36,549 bases of DNA from Streptomyces durocortorensis (GCF_016901035.1 NZ_JAFEUF010000029.1:11373-47921); one strand, 5' to 3'. Positions 1 to 10,702 are shown, counted from the first letter of the stretch. Program-made: numbers and translations. Notes: a model not told the origin generated them from the letters alone.

Positions 1-112
1 CCCGCCCCCGTCCCCGCCCCGCGTCCCCGGCCGCGCGGGGGGGGGGGGGGGGGGGGGGGGCTGGGCGGGCGGGGGGGGGGGCGCCCCGGGGCGGGGGGGC
101 CGCGGGGGGGGG
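1..112. other. GC-only low-complexity block, probably failed sequence
   Basis: This stretch is almost entirely G and C, including a run of more than 20 G, with only three T and no A. It begins exactly where the rsmB reading frame should continue past its catalytic motif IV. Read on the minus strand it gives a meaningless Pro/Arg/Gly-rich tail. Two similar blocks occur near 20.7 and 30.5 kb. I infer a base-calling or assembly fault, perhaps at a strong GC hairpin or contig end, rather than a real repeat. Confidence 0.75.
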
Positions 113-1213
113 GCGCAGCGCGCCGAGGCCGGAGCAGGGCACGTCCATCAGGATGCGGTCGAAGGTGCCGGGCAGCCACGGCGGGCGGGTTCCGTCGGCG
201 GTGATCACCTGGTACGGGCCGGGGTTGCCGGCGAGCGACCGCTCGACCAGGCGGGCGCGGTGGGGCTGCTTCTCGGCGGCGAGCAGGGTCGCGCCGCGTC
301 CGGCGGCCAGCGCGGCGAGCAGGGCGGCCTTGCCGCCGGGGCCCGCGCAGCCGTCCAGCCAGCGGGTGTCGCGGCCCTCGACGGGGGCGGCGGCCAGCGC
401 GGCGGCGACGAGCTGACTGCCCTCGTCCTGGACGCCGGCCCGGCTCTCCTGGACGGCCTCCAGCGCGCCGGGCTCGCCACCCTCGGCCATCCGGACCGCG
501 TACGGGGACCAGCGGCCGGGCAGGGAGTTGTCCTCGCCCAGGGCCTTGACCAGTTCCTCGGTGGTGGAGCGGCCGGGGCGGGCGACCAGGGTCACCTCGG
601 GCCGCTCGTTGTCGGCCTCCAGCAGGTCCTCGATGCCCGCCCGGCCGCCGCCCAGCGCGTCCCAGAGGGCGGAGACGATCCAGCGCGGGTGGGAGTGGAC
701 GACGGCGAGGTGGTCCTCGGCGTCCTCGTCGTACGGCGGGGCGACCTTCTCCACCCAGCCGTCGAGGTCGTGCGCGGTGACCTTGCGCAGCACCGCGTTG
801 ACGAACTTCGCACGCCCCTCCCCCAGCACCACCCGGGCCAGCTCCACACTGGCGGAGACGGCCGCGTGGGTGGGGATACGGGTGCCGAGCAGTTGGTGGA
901 CGCCCATGTTCAGAACGTCGAGGACCGGCGGGTCGACCTCGCGCAGAGGCCGGTCGATGCAGGCCGCCACGATCGCGTCGTACGTGCCCTGGCGGCGCAG
1001 CGTCCCGTAGACGAGTTCGGTCGCCAGCGCCGCGTCCCGGCCGTCGAAGTCGCCCTTGGCGCGGGCCTTCTTCAGCAGCGGGGGCAGCACGAGGTTGGCG
1101 TACGCGTCGCGCTCGTCGACGGCCCGCAGCGCCTCGAAGGCGAGGAAGCGGACCGGGTCCTTCTTGGGCCGGCGGTGGGGCTTGGCGGGACGGCGACGCG
1201 GCTGGTCGTTCAC
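1..1213 (-). CDS. rsmB: 16S rRNA (cytosine-967-C5)-methyltransferase RsmB, 3' end missing
   Basis: RsmB transfers a methyl group from SAM to C967 of 16S rRNA. The frame starts at a GTG (1213) with GGAG about 10 nt upstream. The N-terminal NusB-like RNA-binding half covers roughly residues 15-150 (FLAFEALRAVDERDAYANLV, then AFVNAVLRK-like helices). The Rossmann methyltransferase half follows, with the SAM loop DGCAGPGGKA and motif IV DVPCSGLG, where Cys360 is one of the two family cysteines. Reliable sequence ends near base 113 (residue 367). Beyond that lies the GC-only block, so the second cysteine and the C-terminus cannot be seen, although the frame stays open to the window edge. fmt lies 133 bp upstream in the same direction, the usual fmt-rsmB order. 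The identification is secure; the 3' end is not. Confidence 0.9.
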   Translation of the reverse strand, partial: MNDQPRRRPAKPHRRPKKDPVRFLAFEALRAVDERDAYANLVLPPLLKKARAKGDFDGRDAALATELVYGTLRRQGTYDAIVAACIDRPLREVDPPVLDVLNMGVHQLLGTRIPTHAAVSASVELARVVLGEGRAKFVNAVLRKVTAHDLDGWVEKVAPPYDEDAEDHLAVVHSHPRWIVSALWDALGGGRAGIEDLLEADNERPEVTLVARPGRSTTEELVKALGEDNSLPGRWSPYAVRMAEGGEPGALEAVQESRAGVQDEGSQLVAAALAAAPVEGRDTRWLDGCAGPGGKAALLAALAAGRGATLLAAEKQPHRARLVERSLAGNPGPYQVITADGTRPPWLPGTFDRILMDVPCSGLGALRPPPAAPPPRGAPPPARPAPPPPPPPRAAGDAGRGRGR

Positions 1214-1346
1214 GTGAAAGGTGCTCCGCTGATGGTGTGAGGGGCGAACCCTCCCAGCGTACGTCGCCCTCCCCGCCCGCCCGAACGGCGGCCCGGGGCC
1301 CCGGGGACCGGGCTCAGAGCCGCTCTGCCCTCGCCCCTGATGGGCG

Positions 1347-2279
1347 CTACAGGCCCAGCAGCTCGCCGTGGGTGATGCGGACGCCGCGCGCCCAGTCGGC
1401 GCCCTTCATCGGCTTCTTGCCCTGCGGCTGGACCCAGAGCAGCTCGACCGCGTGCGATCCGGTGCCGACGTACACGTTGTTCTTGGCGGCGGACAGCTCG
1501 CCGGGGGCCAGATCGGTGCGGTCCAGGACCGGGGCGGCCTGGATCAGCTTGAGCCGCTCGCCGCGGAACAGGGTCCAGGCCCCGGGGGCCGGGGTGCAGC
1601 CGCGCACCACCCGGTCGACGCGCAGGGCGGGCGCGGACCACTGGATCTGGGCGTCCTCGACGGTGATCTTCGGGGCGAGCGTGACGCCCTCGTGCGGCTG
1701 GGGCACGGCGTGCAGCGTGTCGTCCTCGATGCCGTCCATGGTGGCCGCCAGCAGCCCGGCGCCGGCGAAGGCGAGCCGGGTGAGCAGGTCGCCGCTGGTG
1801 TCGGTGGGGCGGATCTCCTCGGTGAGGACGCCGTAGACCGGGCCGGAGTCGAGCCCCTCCTCGATCAGGAAGGTCGACGCGCCGGTCACCTCGTCCCCGG
1901 CCATCAGCGAGTGCTGTACGGGGGCGGCGCCCCGCCAGGCGGGCAGCAGTGAGAAGTGCAGGTTGACCCAGCCCCGGGCGGGCACGTCGAGGGCGACCTT
2001 GGGCAGCAGGGCCCCGTAGGCGACGACCGGGCAGCAGTCCGGGGCGATCTCGCGCAGCCGGGCGAGGAACTCCTCGTCCCTGGGCTTCGCGGGCTTGAGC
2101 ACCTCGATCCCGGCTTCCTGAGCCCGCTCGGCCACCGGGCTCGCGACGAGTCGGCGGCCCCGCCCGGCGGGGGCGTCGGGACGGGTCACGACGGCGGCCA
2201 CCTCATGGCGGTCGGAGGCGATCAGGGCGTCCAGGGCGGGGACGGCGACTTCGGGGGTGCCGGCGAAGACGAGCTTCAT
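1347..2279 (-). CDS. fmt: methionyl-tRNA formyltransferase
   Basis: Fmt formylates the amino group of Met on initiator tRNA using 10-formyl-tetrahydrofolate. The 310-residue product has the family length. It opens with [16 protein letters not shown] and carries the catalytic-domain signature [17 protein letters not shown] with the SLLP and RGA elements, followed by a C-terminal OB-like tRNA-binding domain (from about residue 205). The frame is open 16 codons further upstream, but the MKLVFAGTP start is the family N-terminus. No strong Shine-Dalgarno precedes it. A TAGACT box on the minus strand at 2331-2336 could be its -10 element, without a good -35. rsmB follows downstream, and the priA side is separated by a plus-strand gene. 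Confidence 0.96.
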   Translation of the reverse strand: MKLVFAGTPEVAVPALDALIASDRHEVAAVVTRPDAPAGRGRRLVASPVAERAQEAGIEVLKPAKPRDEEFLARLREIAPDCCPVVAYGALLPKVALDVPARGWVNLHFSLLPAWRGAAPVQHSLMAGDEVTGASTFLIEEGLDSGPVYGVLTEEIRPTDTSGDLLTRLAFAGAGLLAATMDGIEDDTLHAVPQPHEGVTLAPKITVEDAQIQWSAPALRVDRVVRGCTPAPGAWTLFRGERLKLIQAAPVLDRTDLAPGELSAAKNNVYVGTGSHAVELLWVQPQGKKPMKGADWARGVRITHGELLGL

Positions 2280-2359
2280 GGGTGGCTGACTGCCTCTCGG
2301 GCCAAGACGTACGGTGACGAGCAGCACACCAGTCTAGGGTCTCGGGTCGGACCGGGCCC

Positions 2360-2424
2360 GGCCGCTCCCTTGCACAAGCCCGGCGACTCCCTTGCGCGGG
2401 GGCGGCGACTCCCTTGTCCGGGGC
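2360..2424. repeat. three imperfect 22-bp tandem repeats
   Basis: The units run 2360-2381, 2382-2403 and 2404-2424, and a fourth truncated unit starts at 2425 with GGCGACC. The shared core is GGCGACTCCCTTG followed by a GC-rich end; the first unit has GGCCGCTCCCTTG. They lie 80-145 bp upstream of fmt and about 170-230 bp upstream of the plus-strand gene. They could be binding sites for a regulator or a chance expansion. Confidence 0.6.
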
Positions 2425-2460
2425 GGCGACCAGGGGGCGTACGCGCGCCGCGCACGCCCC

Positions 2461-3158
<698 letters not shown>

Positions 3159-3174
3159 CCGGACACCGCCCCCT

Positions 3175-3207
3175 CTGCCCCACCGTGCCGGTCGCACGGC
3201 GGGGCAG
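3175..3207. terminator. bidirectional terminator hairpin between convergent genes
   Basis: CTGCCCCACCGTGC (3175-3188) pairs with GCACGGCGGGGCAG (3194-3207) with one mismatch and a 5-nt loop. It lies between the stop codons of the HTH-like gene (3158) and priA (3252). Streptomyces terminators often lack a U-tract, and this one can serve both strands. Confidence 0.8.
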
Positions 3208-3251
3208 TCCCCTGTCCGGGGCCGGTCCGGGCGGACGGCCCGCAGGCACGC

Positions 3252-5396
3252 TCAGCCGATGTCGGGCGGGTCGATCCTGATGCGCACCGGCTCGCTCGCG
3301 CCCTTGGCCGTACGGGCCGCGAGCGCCGTCTTCAGGGCCCGGGCGAGCGCCGCCCCACGCCCCGGGACCACCCGGATCAGGGCCCGCTCCCAGGCCTCGC
3401 CCGGCGGGGCGTCCCCCGGTCTGCGGGCCCGCCCGGGCGCGGCCGACGGGGCCGGCACCGGACCCAGGATCTCGGCCTCCGGCGGCAGCCCTGCGGTGTC
3501 GAGGAAGGCGGCCAAGGCCTCGGGCGGGCCGGTCGCCGAGGCCATCCGGGAGACCGGCGGGAAGCCCAGCTCGGCCCGCTCCGCCAGCTCCCGCCGGGCG
3601 AACCCCGCCGGATCCCAGCGGACCAGCGCCTGCACCGCGCGCTCCGTCGGCTCGGCCACGATCACCACCGTGCCGCCCTCCTCCTGCCCCCGCACCAGCG
3701 CCGACGCGGCCGTCCACCGGCGCAGCGCCTCCTCCCCCGCCCGCAGATCGGGCCTCCCGAGCATGGCCCAGCCGTCCAGGAGCAGGGCCGCCGCATACCC
3801 GCCATCGGCGACGGGCTCCGCCCCGGGCGTGGAGACGACCAGGGCCGGGGCGTCGGGCACCGCGTCCAGGATGTGGTCGCGCCCCGAGGTGCGGACGGGC
3901 ACGGCGGGGAAGGCCCGGCCCAGCTCCTCCGCGGTGCGGCGGGCGCCGACGATCCGGGCGCGCAGCCGGGTGGAGCCGCACTCCGCGCAGCTCCAGGCCC
4001 GCTCGGCCTGCCCGCACCAGGTGCAGTTCAGATCCTGCTGGTCCGGGGCTTCGAGGGGCCCCGCGCAGTGCCGGCAGCGGGCGGGCGTGCGGCAGCGTTC
4101 GCAGGCGAGGCGCGGGGCGTACCCCCTGCGGGGCACCTGGATCAGCACCGGGCCGGTGCGCAGGCCGTCGCGCACGGCCCCCCAGGCGAGGCTGGGCAGC
4201 CGGGCGGAGCGGGCCGCGCCGTCCCGGGCCAGCTCGCCGTCCCCGACCGTACGGATGAGGGGAGCGGCCCGGCGCAGCTTCTCGCGGTCCGCGAGGAGCG
4301 GCAGCGCCCAGCCGCTCTCCACGAGCTGGGCGGCCTCGACCGTGCAGCTGATCGCGCCGAGCAGGAAGCCGCAGCGGCCCTGCGTCGCCCGCAGCTCCAG
4401 GACCTCGCGGACATGCGGGAAGGGGGCGTTGTCGTCGCTGTGGCTGGAGTCGCCGTCGTCCCAGACGACGACGAGCCCGAGGTCCCGGACGGGGGCGAAC
4501 ATGGCGGCCCGGGTGCCCACGACCGCCCGCACCGAGCCCCGGCGTACCGCGAGCCACTGGCGGTAGCGCTTCTCGGGGCCGGATTCGGCGGTCAGCACGG
4601 CGTGCCGGCCCGTGCCGAGCGCCTCGGTCAGGGCCGCGTCGACCCGCCCGGCGGCCCGCCCGTCCGGGACGACGACGAGTGCGCCGCGCCCGGAGGAGAG
4701 CGTCGCCGCGACGGCCCCGGCGATCTCGGCGGGCCAGTGCGGTCCGGGCAAAGCGGTCCACACCGCGCGCGGAGCGCCGCCCTCGGCCAGCGCGCGCAGG
4801 AAGGCCGGGCCCTGCCCGTACCGCTCCCAGGTGCCCGGGGCCGGCGGCGGGGGCGGGGGCAGCGGTTCCGGGGAGGGCTTGGACTCGGCGCGGCCGTTGC
4901 GGGGCGGGACGGCGAGCTGGAGGACGTCGGCGAGGCTCCCCGCGTACCGGTCGGCGACGGTGCGGCAGAGGGCGAGCAGCTCGGGACCGAGGACGGGCTC
5001 CGGGGAGACCACGGAGGCGAGGGCGGCCAGCGACCCCTGGTAGTCGGAGTCGGCGCGGCGCTCGACGATGAAGCCGTCGATCAGGCCGCCGCCCTCGCGC
5101 CGCCCGCCCTGCACGTTGCGCCCCCCGGCACCGAACCGGACCCGGACCCGGACGCCCGGCCTGGCGTCGGCGTCCAGCTCCTGGGGCACCGCGTAGTCGA
5201 AATACTGGTCGAGGTGGAGGACGCCCTTGTTGACCAGGACGCGGGCGACGGGCAGTTCCTCGGCGAGGGCCGCGCCGCGCCAGGTCCGCGGCTTGGCACG
5301 CGGCACCTTCGCCTGGCGCACGGTCTCCCGGATCAGCGCAAGCTGCTCCGGCGCCCCGGCACCGGGTTCGGCGGACTGCTCGTTCTCGCTGCTCAC
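3252..5396 (-). CDS. priA: primosomal protein PriA, actinobacterial helicase-degenerate form
   Basis: PriA family proteins recognise stalled forks and reload the replicative helicase. The 714-residue product has the N-terminal 3'-DNA-binding domain (about residues 45-140, ARVLVNKGVLHLDQYFDYAVP). It keeps the eight-cysteine zinc module at C432, C435, C441, C444, C458, C461, C470 and C473 inside the second helicase half. The usual Walker A is absent: the expected place reads LPGPHWPAEIAGAVAATL. The DEAH-type motif is degraded to WDDGDSSHSDD from Trp312. This loss is known in actinobacterial PriA, so it is probably a fork-binding scaffold without helicase activity. The start is GTG 5396, with AGGA 8 nt upstream; the frame stays open 36 codons further but without a good site. 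metK lies 132 bp upstream in the same direction. Confidence 0.92.
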   Translation of the reverse strand: MSSENEQSAEPGAGAPEQLALIRETVRQAKVPRAKPRTWRGAALAEELPVARVLVNKGVLHLDQYFDYAVPQELDADARPGVRVRVRFGAGGRNVQGGRREGGGLIDGFIVERRADSDYQGSLAALASVVSPEPVLGPELLALCRTVADRYAGSLADVLQLAVPPRNGRAESKPSPEPLPPPPPPAPGTWERYGQGPAFLRALAEGGAPRAVWTALPGPHWPAEIAGAVAATLSSGRGALVVVPDGRAAGRVDAALTEALGTGRHAVLTAESGPEKRYRQWLAVRRGSVRAVVGTRAAMFAPVRDLGLVVVWDDGDSSHSDDNAPFPHVREVLELRATQGRCGFLLGAISCTVEAAQLVESGWALPLLADREKLRRAAPLIRTVGDGELARDGAARSARLPSLAWGAVRDGLRTGPVLIQVPRRGYAPRLACERCRTPARCRHCAGPLEAPDQQDLNCTWCGQAERAWSCAECGSTRLRARIVGARRTAEELGRAFPAVPVRTSGRDHILDAVPDAPALVVSTPGAEPVADGGYAAALLLDGWAMLGRPDLRAGEEALRRWTAASALVRGQEEGGTVVIVAEPTERAVQALVRWDPAGFARRELAERAELGFPPVSRMASATGPPEALAAFLDTAGLPPEAEILGPVPAPSAAPGRARRPGDAPPGEAWERALIRVVPGRGAALARALKTALAARTAKGASEPVRIRIDPPDIG

Positions 5397-5528
5397 AGCT
5401 GCATTCCTACCAGAGGGCACTGACAGTCCGGAGAGCACGGACAGTCGTGGGGGCACGGCAGCGGGGGGGGGCCACCGCGTTCGGTGTCCGGGCCCCGCCG
5501 TCACTCAGTGCCGGTGCTCGTACGGCCC

Positions 5529-6737
<1,209 letters not shown>

Positions 6738-6969
6738 ATCGCTCCCTGGGGTTGCAGCGGCTGCTGGCTGATCATGGGTGATACGTCCGAGAGCTGCGCT
6801 CGGTGCGTATCGTCGGCCAGTTTATCGGTCACATCCGGCGGTCGGGCCAGGTGTCTCGCCCTTTGGGAGGTTCGTGACGTGCGCCACGCAGGACACCAGT
6901 AGGACAATCCGCCCTCCCCGACCGCCGCTTTGAGGCTTATGGGGCGATTTAGCTCACCCGGAGGGTTGA

Positions 6970-8181
6970 TTATGAAATCGGCTGGAACCTGACGGAAACC
7001 AGATCCCAGACCGTGTCGGCGAGCGCTTCCTTGGGGCCGTACGGCACCGGCGTCTCCTGGCCGTCCGCAGCGAGGACGACCGCCTCGTTCTCCTCCGAGC
7101 CGAAGGTCCTGCGCTCCCCCACCTCGTTGACCACGAGGAGGTCGCAGCCCTTGCGGCGGAGCTTCGCACGGCCGTTGGCCAGCACGTCGTCGGTCTCGGC
7201 GGCGAATCCGACGACGATCTGGTCCGGCCGGGCCCGCTCCCCGGAGACCTCGGCGAGGATGTCGGGATTGCGGACGAGAGTGAGCGCGGGCGCCTCCTCG
7301 CCGTCCTTCTTCTTGATCTTGCCGGTGGCGTACTCGGCAGGGCGGAAGTCGGCCACCGCGGCCGCCATCACCACGACGTCCGCGTCGGCGGCCGCCTTCA
7401 GCACGGCCTCGCGCAGCTGGACGGCCGTGCCGACGCGCAGGACGTCGGCCCCGGCCGGGTCGGGCAGCCCGGTGTTGGCCTCGATCAGGGTGACCCGGGC
7501 TCCCCGGGCCACGGCGGTGCGCGCCAGCGCGTAGCCCTGCTTGCCGGAGGAGCGGTTCCCCAGGAAGCGCACCGGGTCGAGCGGCTCGCGGGTGCCGCCG
7601 GCGCTGATCACCACATGGCGGCCCACGAGGTCGCTCTCGGTGACCCCGCGTGCCAGCACCCGGCGGCAGGTCTCGAAGATCTCGCCGGGATCGGGCAGCC
7701 GGCCCTTGCCGGTGTCGACGCCGGTGAGCCGCCCGACGGCCGGCTCGATGACGACGGCGCCCCGGCGGCGCAGGGTGGCGACGTTCTCCTGGGTGGCCGG
7801 GTGCTCCCACATCTCGGTGTGCATGGCGGGGGCGAAGACCACCGGACAGCGGGCGGTCAGGAGCGTGTTGGTGAGCAGGTCGTCGGCGAGCCCGTGGGCG
7901 GCCTTGGCCAGCATGTCCGCGGTGGCCGGGGCGACCACCACGAGGTCGGCCTCCTGCCCGATCCGCACGTGCGGGACCTCGTGGACGTCCTGCCAGACCT
8001 CGTCGGAGACCGGGTGGCCGGAGAGCGCCGACCAGGTGGCCGCCCCCACGAAGTGCAGCGACGCGGCGGTCGGCACGACCCGTACGTCGTGGCCGGACTC
8101 GGTCAGCCGGCGCAGCAGCTCGCACGCCTTGTAGGCGGCGATGCCCCCGCTGACCCCCAGGACCACCTTCGGCTTGTCCAC
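6970..8181 (-). CDS. coaBC: bifunctional phosphopantothenoylcysteine decarboxylase / phosphopantothenate-cysteine ligase
   Basis: CoaBC carries out two steps of coenzyme A synthesis. CoaB joins cysteine to 4'-phosphopantothenate using CTP, and CoaC, an FMN enzyme, decarboxylates the product. The 403-residue product has the CoaC domain first (VVLGVSGGIAAYKACELLRRL, the active-site His71 in VPHVRIG, and a PAMHTEMW variant of PAMN at 118). The CoaB domain starts near residue 185 (HVVISAGGTREPLDPVRFLGNRSSGKQG, then AAAVADFRP and the KIKK lysines). GTG 8181 is chosen because GGGGAG stands 5 nt upstream and the protein then begins as in the family. The frame continues 25 codons upstream without support. 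It follows rpoZ, the common gmk-rpoZ-coaBC-metK-priA order of actinobacteria, but a hairpin separates them. Confidence 0.95.
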   Translation of the reverse strand: MDKPKVVLGVSGGIAAYKACELLRRLTESGHDVRVVPTAASLHFVGAATWSALSGHPVSDEVWQDVHEVPHVRIGQEADLVVVAPATADMLAKAAHGLADDLLTNTLLTARCPVVFAPAMHTEMWEHPATQENVATLRRRGAVVIEPAVGRLTGVDTGKGRLPDPGEIFETCRRVLARGVTESDLVGRHVVISAGGTREPLDPVRFLGNRSSGKQGYALARTAVARGARVTLIEANTGLPDPAGADVLRVGTAVQLREAVLKAAADADVVVMAAAVADFRPAEYATGKIKKKDGEEAPALTLVRNPDILAEVSGERARPDQIVVGFAAETDDVLANGRAKLRRKGCDLLVVNEVGERRTFGSEENEAVVLAADGQETPVPYGPKEALADTVWDLVSVRFQPIS

Positions 8182-8274
8182 TGCGTCTCCCCGCACTCGG
8201 CACCGTAACGGCAACATGTGCGTCCCATGCTGCCTCACCGCGCGCGGCGCGTTCATCCGGCCCCGGACACACCT

Positions 8275-8303
8275 CAGGCCCGGCGGACGGGCCGCCGGGC
8301 CTG
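8275..8303 (-). terminator. hairpin terminator after rpoZ
   Basis: CAGGCCCGGCGG (8275-8286) and CCGCCGGGCCTG (8292-8303) form a perfect 12-bp stem with a 5-nt loop. It lies 27 bp past the rpoZ stop and upstream of coaBC. It probably ends or attenuates the sIHF-gmk-rpoZ transcript. Confidence 0.75.
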
Positions 8304-8330
8304 GAGTGAAGGTGCTGCGGTGCCGCTGCG

Positions 8331-8603
8331 TTACTGAGCGGGGCCCTCGATGGCCTCGGAGGTCAGCAGACCGGCGTTGATCTCGCGGAGCGCGATCGAC
8401 AGCGGCTTCTCGTGCACGTGGGTGTCGACGAGCGGACCGACGTACTCGAGGAGGCCTTCACCGAGCTGCGAGTAGTACGCGTTGATCTGACGGGCGCGCT
8501 TGGCCGCGTAGATCACCAGGCTGTACTTCGAGTCGGTGGCCTCGAGGAGCTCATCAATCGGCGGGTTGATGATGCCCTCGGGCGTGGTGATGGAAGAGGA
8601 CAC
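8331..8603 (-). CDS. rpoZ: RNA polymerase omega subunit
   Basis: The omega subunit helps assemble RNA polymerase by wrapping the C-terminus of beta prime. In Streptomyces its loss affects development and antibiotic production. The 90-residue product has the actinobacterial omega form: [31 protein letters not shown], the conserved core, and a C-terminal [15 protein letters not shown]. The start is GTG 8603, with GGAAGG upstream. A longer in-frame start at 8633 is possible but gives an unrelated N-terminus. gmk is 61 bp upstream in the same direction. Confidence 0.95.
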   Translation of the reverse strand: MSSSITTPEGIINPPIDELLEATDSKYSLVIYAAKRARQINAYYSQLGEGLLEYVGPLVDTHVHEKPLSIALREINAGLLTSEAIEGPAQ

Positions 8604-8664
8604 TCTCTGCCTTCCGAAGGGGGTGTAGATCAAAGATCAACGAGATCTGGACGATCGCAGAGAT

Positions 8665-9258
8665 CTAGGCCTGAAGCATCAACGTTAGCAGCTCGCGTGC
8701 CACGTCCTCGACGGAGGTGTTGACGAGCGTCGTATCGAACTCCGCCTCGGCGGCCAGCTCGACCTTCGCGGCGGCGAGCCGGCGCTCGATGACCTCGGGG
8801 GCCTCGGTGGCCCGGCCGGTGAGCCGGCGCACCAGCTCCTCCCAGCTCGGCGGGGCCAGGAAGACCAGACGCGCGTCGTCCATCGACTGGCGGACCAGCC
8901 GGGCGCCCTGGAGGTCGATCTCCAGCAGGACCGGCTCGCCCGCCTCCAGGCGGTCCAGCACGGCCCGGCGGGGCGTGCCGTAGCGGTTGCCCGCGAACTC
9001 GGCCCACTCCAGCAGCTCACCGTTGGCGATGAGCTTGTCGAACTCCTCGTCGTCCACGAAGAAGTAGTGGACACCGTTGCGCTCCCCGGGGCGCGGCTTG
9101 CGTGTCGTCGCCGACACGGAGAGCCACACCTCGGGGTGCACGGTGCGCATGTGAGCGACGACCGTGCTCTTGCCGACCCCCGAGGGGCCGGAGAGCACGG
9201 TCAGCCGCGGACGTACGTCCGGGGGTACGGGGGACGTCCCCCGGGATGTTGCAGCCAT
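8665..9258 (-). CDS. gmk: guanylate kinase
   Basis: Gmk phosphorylates GMP or dGMP to the diphosphate with ATP. The 197-residue product has an N-terminal P-loop at residues 24-32 (GPSGVGKST), the GMP-binding segment [19 protein letters not shown] and the family core FAGNRYGTP. The lid segment RRLTGRATE follows. ATG 9258 has no clear Shine-Dalgarno. On the minus strand GGATAAT stands about 6 nt before the ATG, so a leaderless message from an internal promoter is possible. A stem-loop after the sIHF gene lies just upstream. The sIHF-gmk-rpoZ order is conserved in actinobacteria. Confidence 0.97.
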   Translation of the reverse strand: MAATSRGTSPVPPDVRPRLTVLSGPSGVGKSTVVAHMRTVHPEVWLSVSATTRKPRPGERNGVHYFFVDDEEFDKLIANGELLEWAEFAGNRYGTPRRAVLDRLEAGEPVLLEIDLQGARLVRQSMDDARLVFLAPPSWEELVRRLTGRATEAPEVIERRLAAAKVELAAEAEFDTTLVNTSVEDVARELLTLMLQA

Positions 9259-9273
9259 GGGGCGATTATCCAG

Positions 9274-9295
9274 GTTCTCAGGAGTGCCTGAGAAC
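9274..9295 (-). terminator. hairpin between the sIHF gene and gmk
   Basis: GTTCTCAGG (9274-9282) and CCTGAGAAC (9287-9295) form a perfect 9-bp stem with a 4-nt loop, starting one base after the sIHF stop codon. It may attenuate sIHF transcription into gmk or protect the sIHF mRNA 3' end. Confidence 0.65.
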
Positions 9296-9296
9296 G

Positions 9297-9620
9297 TCAG
9301 GCGGGGCTGCCGCCGAACTCACGCTCCAGGGATGCGATCTGGTTGGAGCCAAGACCCCTGACCCGGCGGCTCTCGGAGATGCCGAGACGCTCCATGATCT
9401 GCTTGGCGCGGACCTTGCCGACGCCCGGCAGGGATTCCAGCAGTGCGGAGACCTTCATCTTCCCGATGACGTCGTTCTCCTGGCCCTGCTTGATGACCTC
9501 GTGGAGGGAGGCGCCGGAGTGCTTGAGTCGATTCTTGACCTCGGCCCGCTCCCGGCGAGCCGCGGCGGCCTTTTCGAGCGCGGCTGCGCGCTGTTCAGGG
9601 GTAAGGGGCGGAAGAGCCAC
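9297..9620 (-). CDS. ihf: actinobacterial integration host factor (sIHF/mIHF)
   Basis: This is the nucleoid-associated protein of actinobacteria, unrelated to enterobacterial IHF. It binds DNA with little sequence preference, affects supercoiling and, in Streptomyces, sporulation and secondary metabolism. The 107-residue product starts [20 protein letters not shown], has a long N-terminal helix, and then the S13-like helix-two-turns-helix/HhH module [11 protein letters not shown] at 64-73. GTG 9620 is the start, with GAGGTGA upstream. The frame runs further upstream to 9704, but the family N-terminus is at the GTG. Its 246-bp upstream region holds direct and inverted repeats. gmk and rpoZ follow. 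Confidence 0.95.
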   Translation of the reverse strand: MALPPLTPEQRAAALEKAAAARRERAEVKNRLKHSGASLHEVIKQGQENDVIGKMKVSALLESLPGVGKVRAKQIMERLGISESRRVRGLGSNQIASLEREFGGSPA

Positions 9621-9734
9621 GCCTACGTCACCTCGGATGTCGATCTGTCGGATACGGACCCACGGGGAAGCTGGACGCCACCCCACCAGGTGAGCGACGA
9701 ACACACTGTGCTCGGCCGCTCTTCGACGGAGACT

Positions 9735-9830
9735 AGCGGCAAGGGCCGCTGTAGTCAGCGAGAACAGACGAAAAGTCCTGGTCAGCTGTGGCCGACCAGG
9801 ATTTTCCCGACATATCGACCAGGTTTCCCG
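9735..9830. repeat. dyads and direct repeats in the sIHF upstream region
   Basis: Several symmetric elements cluster here. AGCGGC/GCCGCT (9735-9750) is a 6-bp perfect stem with a 4-nt loop. CCTGGTC (9777-9783) is inverted against GACCAGG (9794-9800), extended by matching A/T flanks to 12 of 14 positions. GACCAGG plus TTTCCCG then recurs as a direct repeat (9794-9810 and 9817-9830). They lie 110-210 bp upstream of the sIHF start and could be operators. No regulator can be named. Confidence 0.5.
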
Positions 9831-9844
9831 TCAGTAATTCGTCA

Positions 9845-9861
9845 ACACGCTGTAAACGTGT
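9845..9861 (-). terminator. short hairpin just after pyrF
   Basis: ACACG (9845-9849) and CGTGT (9857-9861) form a 5-bp stem with a 7-nt loop, 5 bp past the pyrF stop. It is weak alone, but its position fits a 3'-end structure of the pyr transcript. Confidence 0.4.
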
Positions 9862-9866
9862 CAGGG

Positions 9867-10702
9867 TCAGCTGCCGGATACGGCGCTGCGGACCTCGTCC
9901 GCGAACCGTTCGGCTGCTTCGCGCAGCCCTGACGCGTCCGGTCCGTGGCGCAGCACGCCCCGGCTCACGCTGGGCACCACGTTGCCCACCGCGTCGCCGA
10001 ACACCGCCGGAAGATCCGCCGGGGTCGCTCCCTGGGCGCCGATGCCGGGCGCGAGCAGCGGCCCGTTGATCGCCAGGTCCACCCCCGCGTCGCCGAGCGT
10101 CGCGCCGACCACCGCGCCGACCGAGCCGAGGGGAGCCGCCCCCTCGTTCTCGGCGGCCATGTGGTCGAGCATCAGCTGGGCGAGCGAACGGCCGTCGGCA
10201 GCCGTGGCCCGCTGGACCTCGGCGCCCTCCGGGTTGGAGGTGAGGGCGAGGACGAAGACGCCCGCGCCGGAGACGGCGGCGGCGTCCAGCGCTGGGCGCA
10301 GCGAGCCGAAGCCCAGGTACGGGGAGACGGTGACCGCGTCGGAGAAGAGCGGCGAGTCCTTGTCCAGGTAGGTCGCCGCGTACGCGCCCATGGTGGAGCC
10401 GATGTCGCCGCGCTTGGCGTCCATCAGGACCAGCGCCCCGGCGGCGCGGGCCTCCTCGACGGTCTTCTCCAGGACGGCGACGCCGCGCGAGCCGAAGCGC
10501 TCGAAGAACGCGGACTGCGGCTTGAGCACGGCGACCCGGTCGGCCAGCGCCTCCACGACGGTCCGGGTGAAGCGCTCCAGGCCCGCGATGTCGTCGTTCA
10601 GCCCCCAGGAGGTGAGCAGGGACGCGTGCGGGTCGATGCCGACGCAGAGCGGCCCGCGGGTGTCCATGGCGTGGCGCAGGCGGGCGCCGAAGGGTTCGAG
10701 GG

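Noticed and set aside
5461..5475. Short G run upstream of priA as a fourth failed block
   Set aside because: It is only about nine G, lies in a gap and does not disturb a gene.
6738..6969. SAM riboswitch in the metK leader
   Set aside because: I looked for paired stems and conserved cores of known SAM-sensing classes and saw none. A covariance-model search (Rfam SAM families) would settle it.
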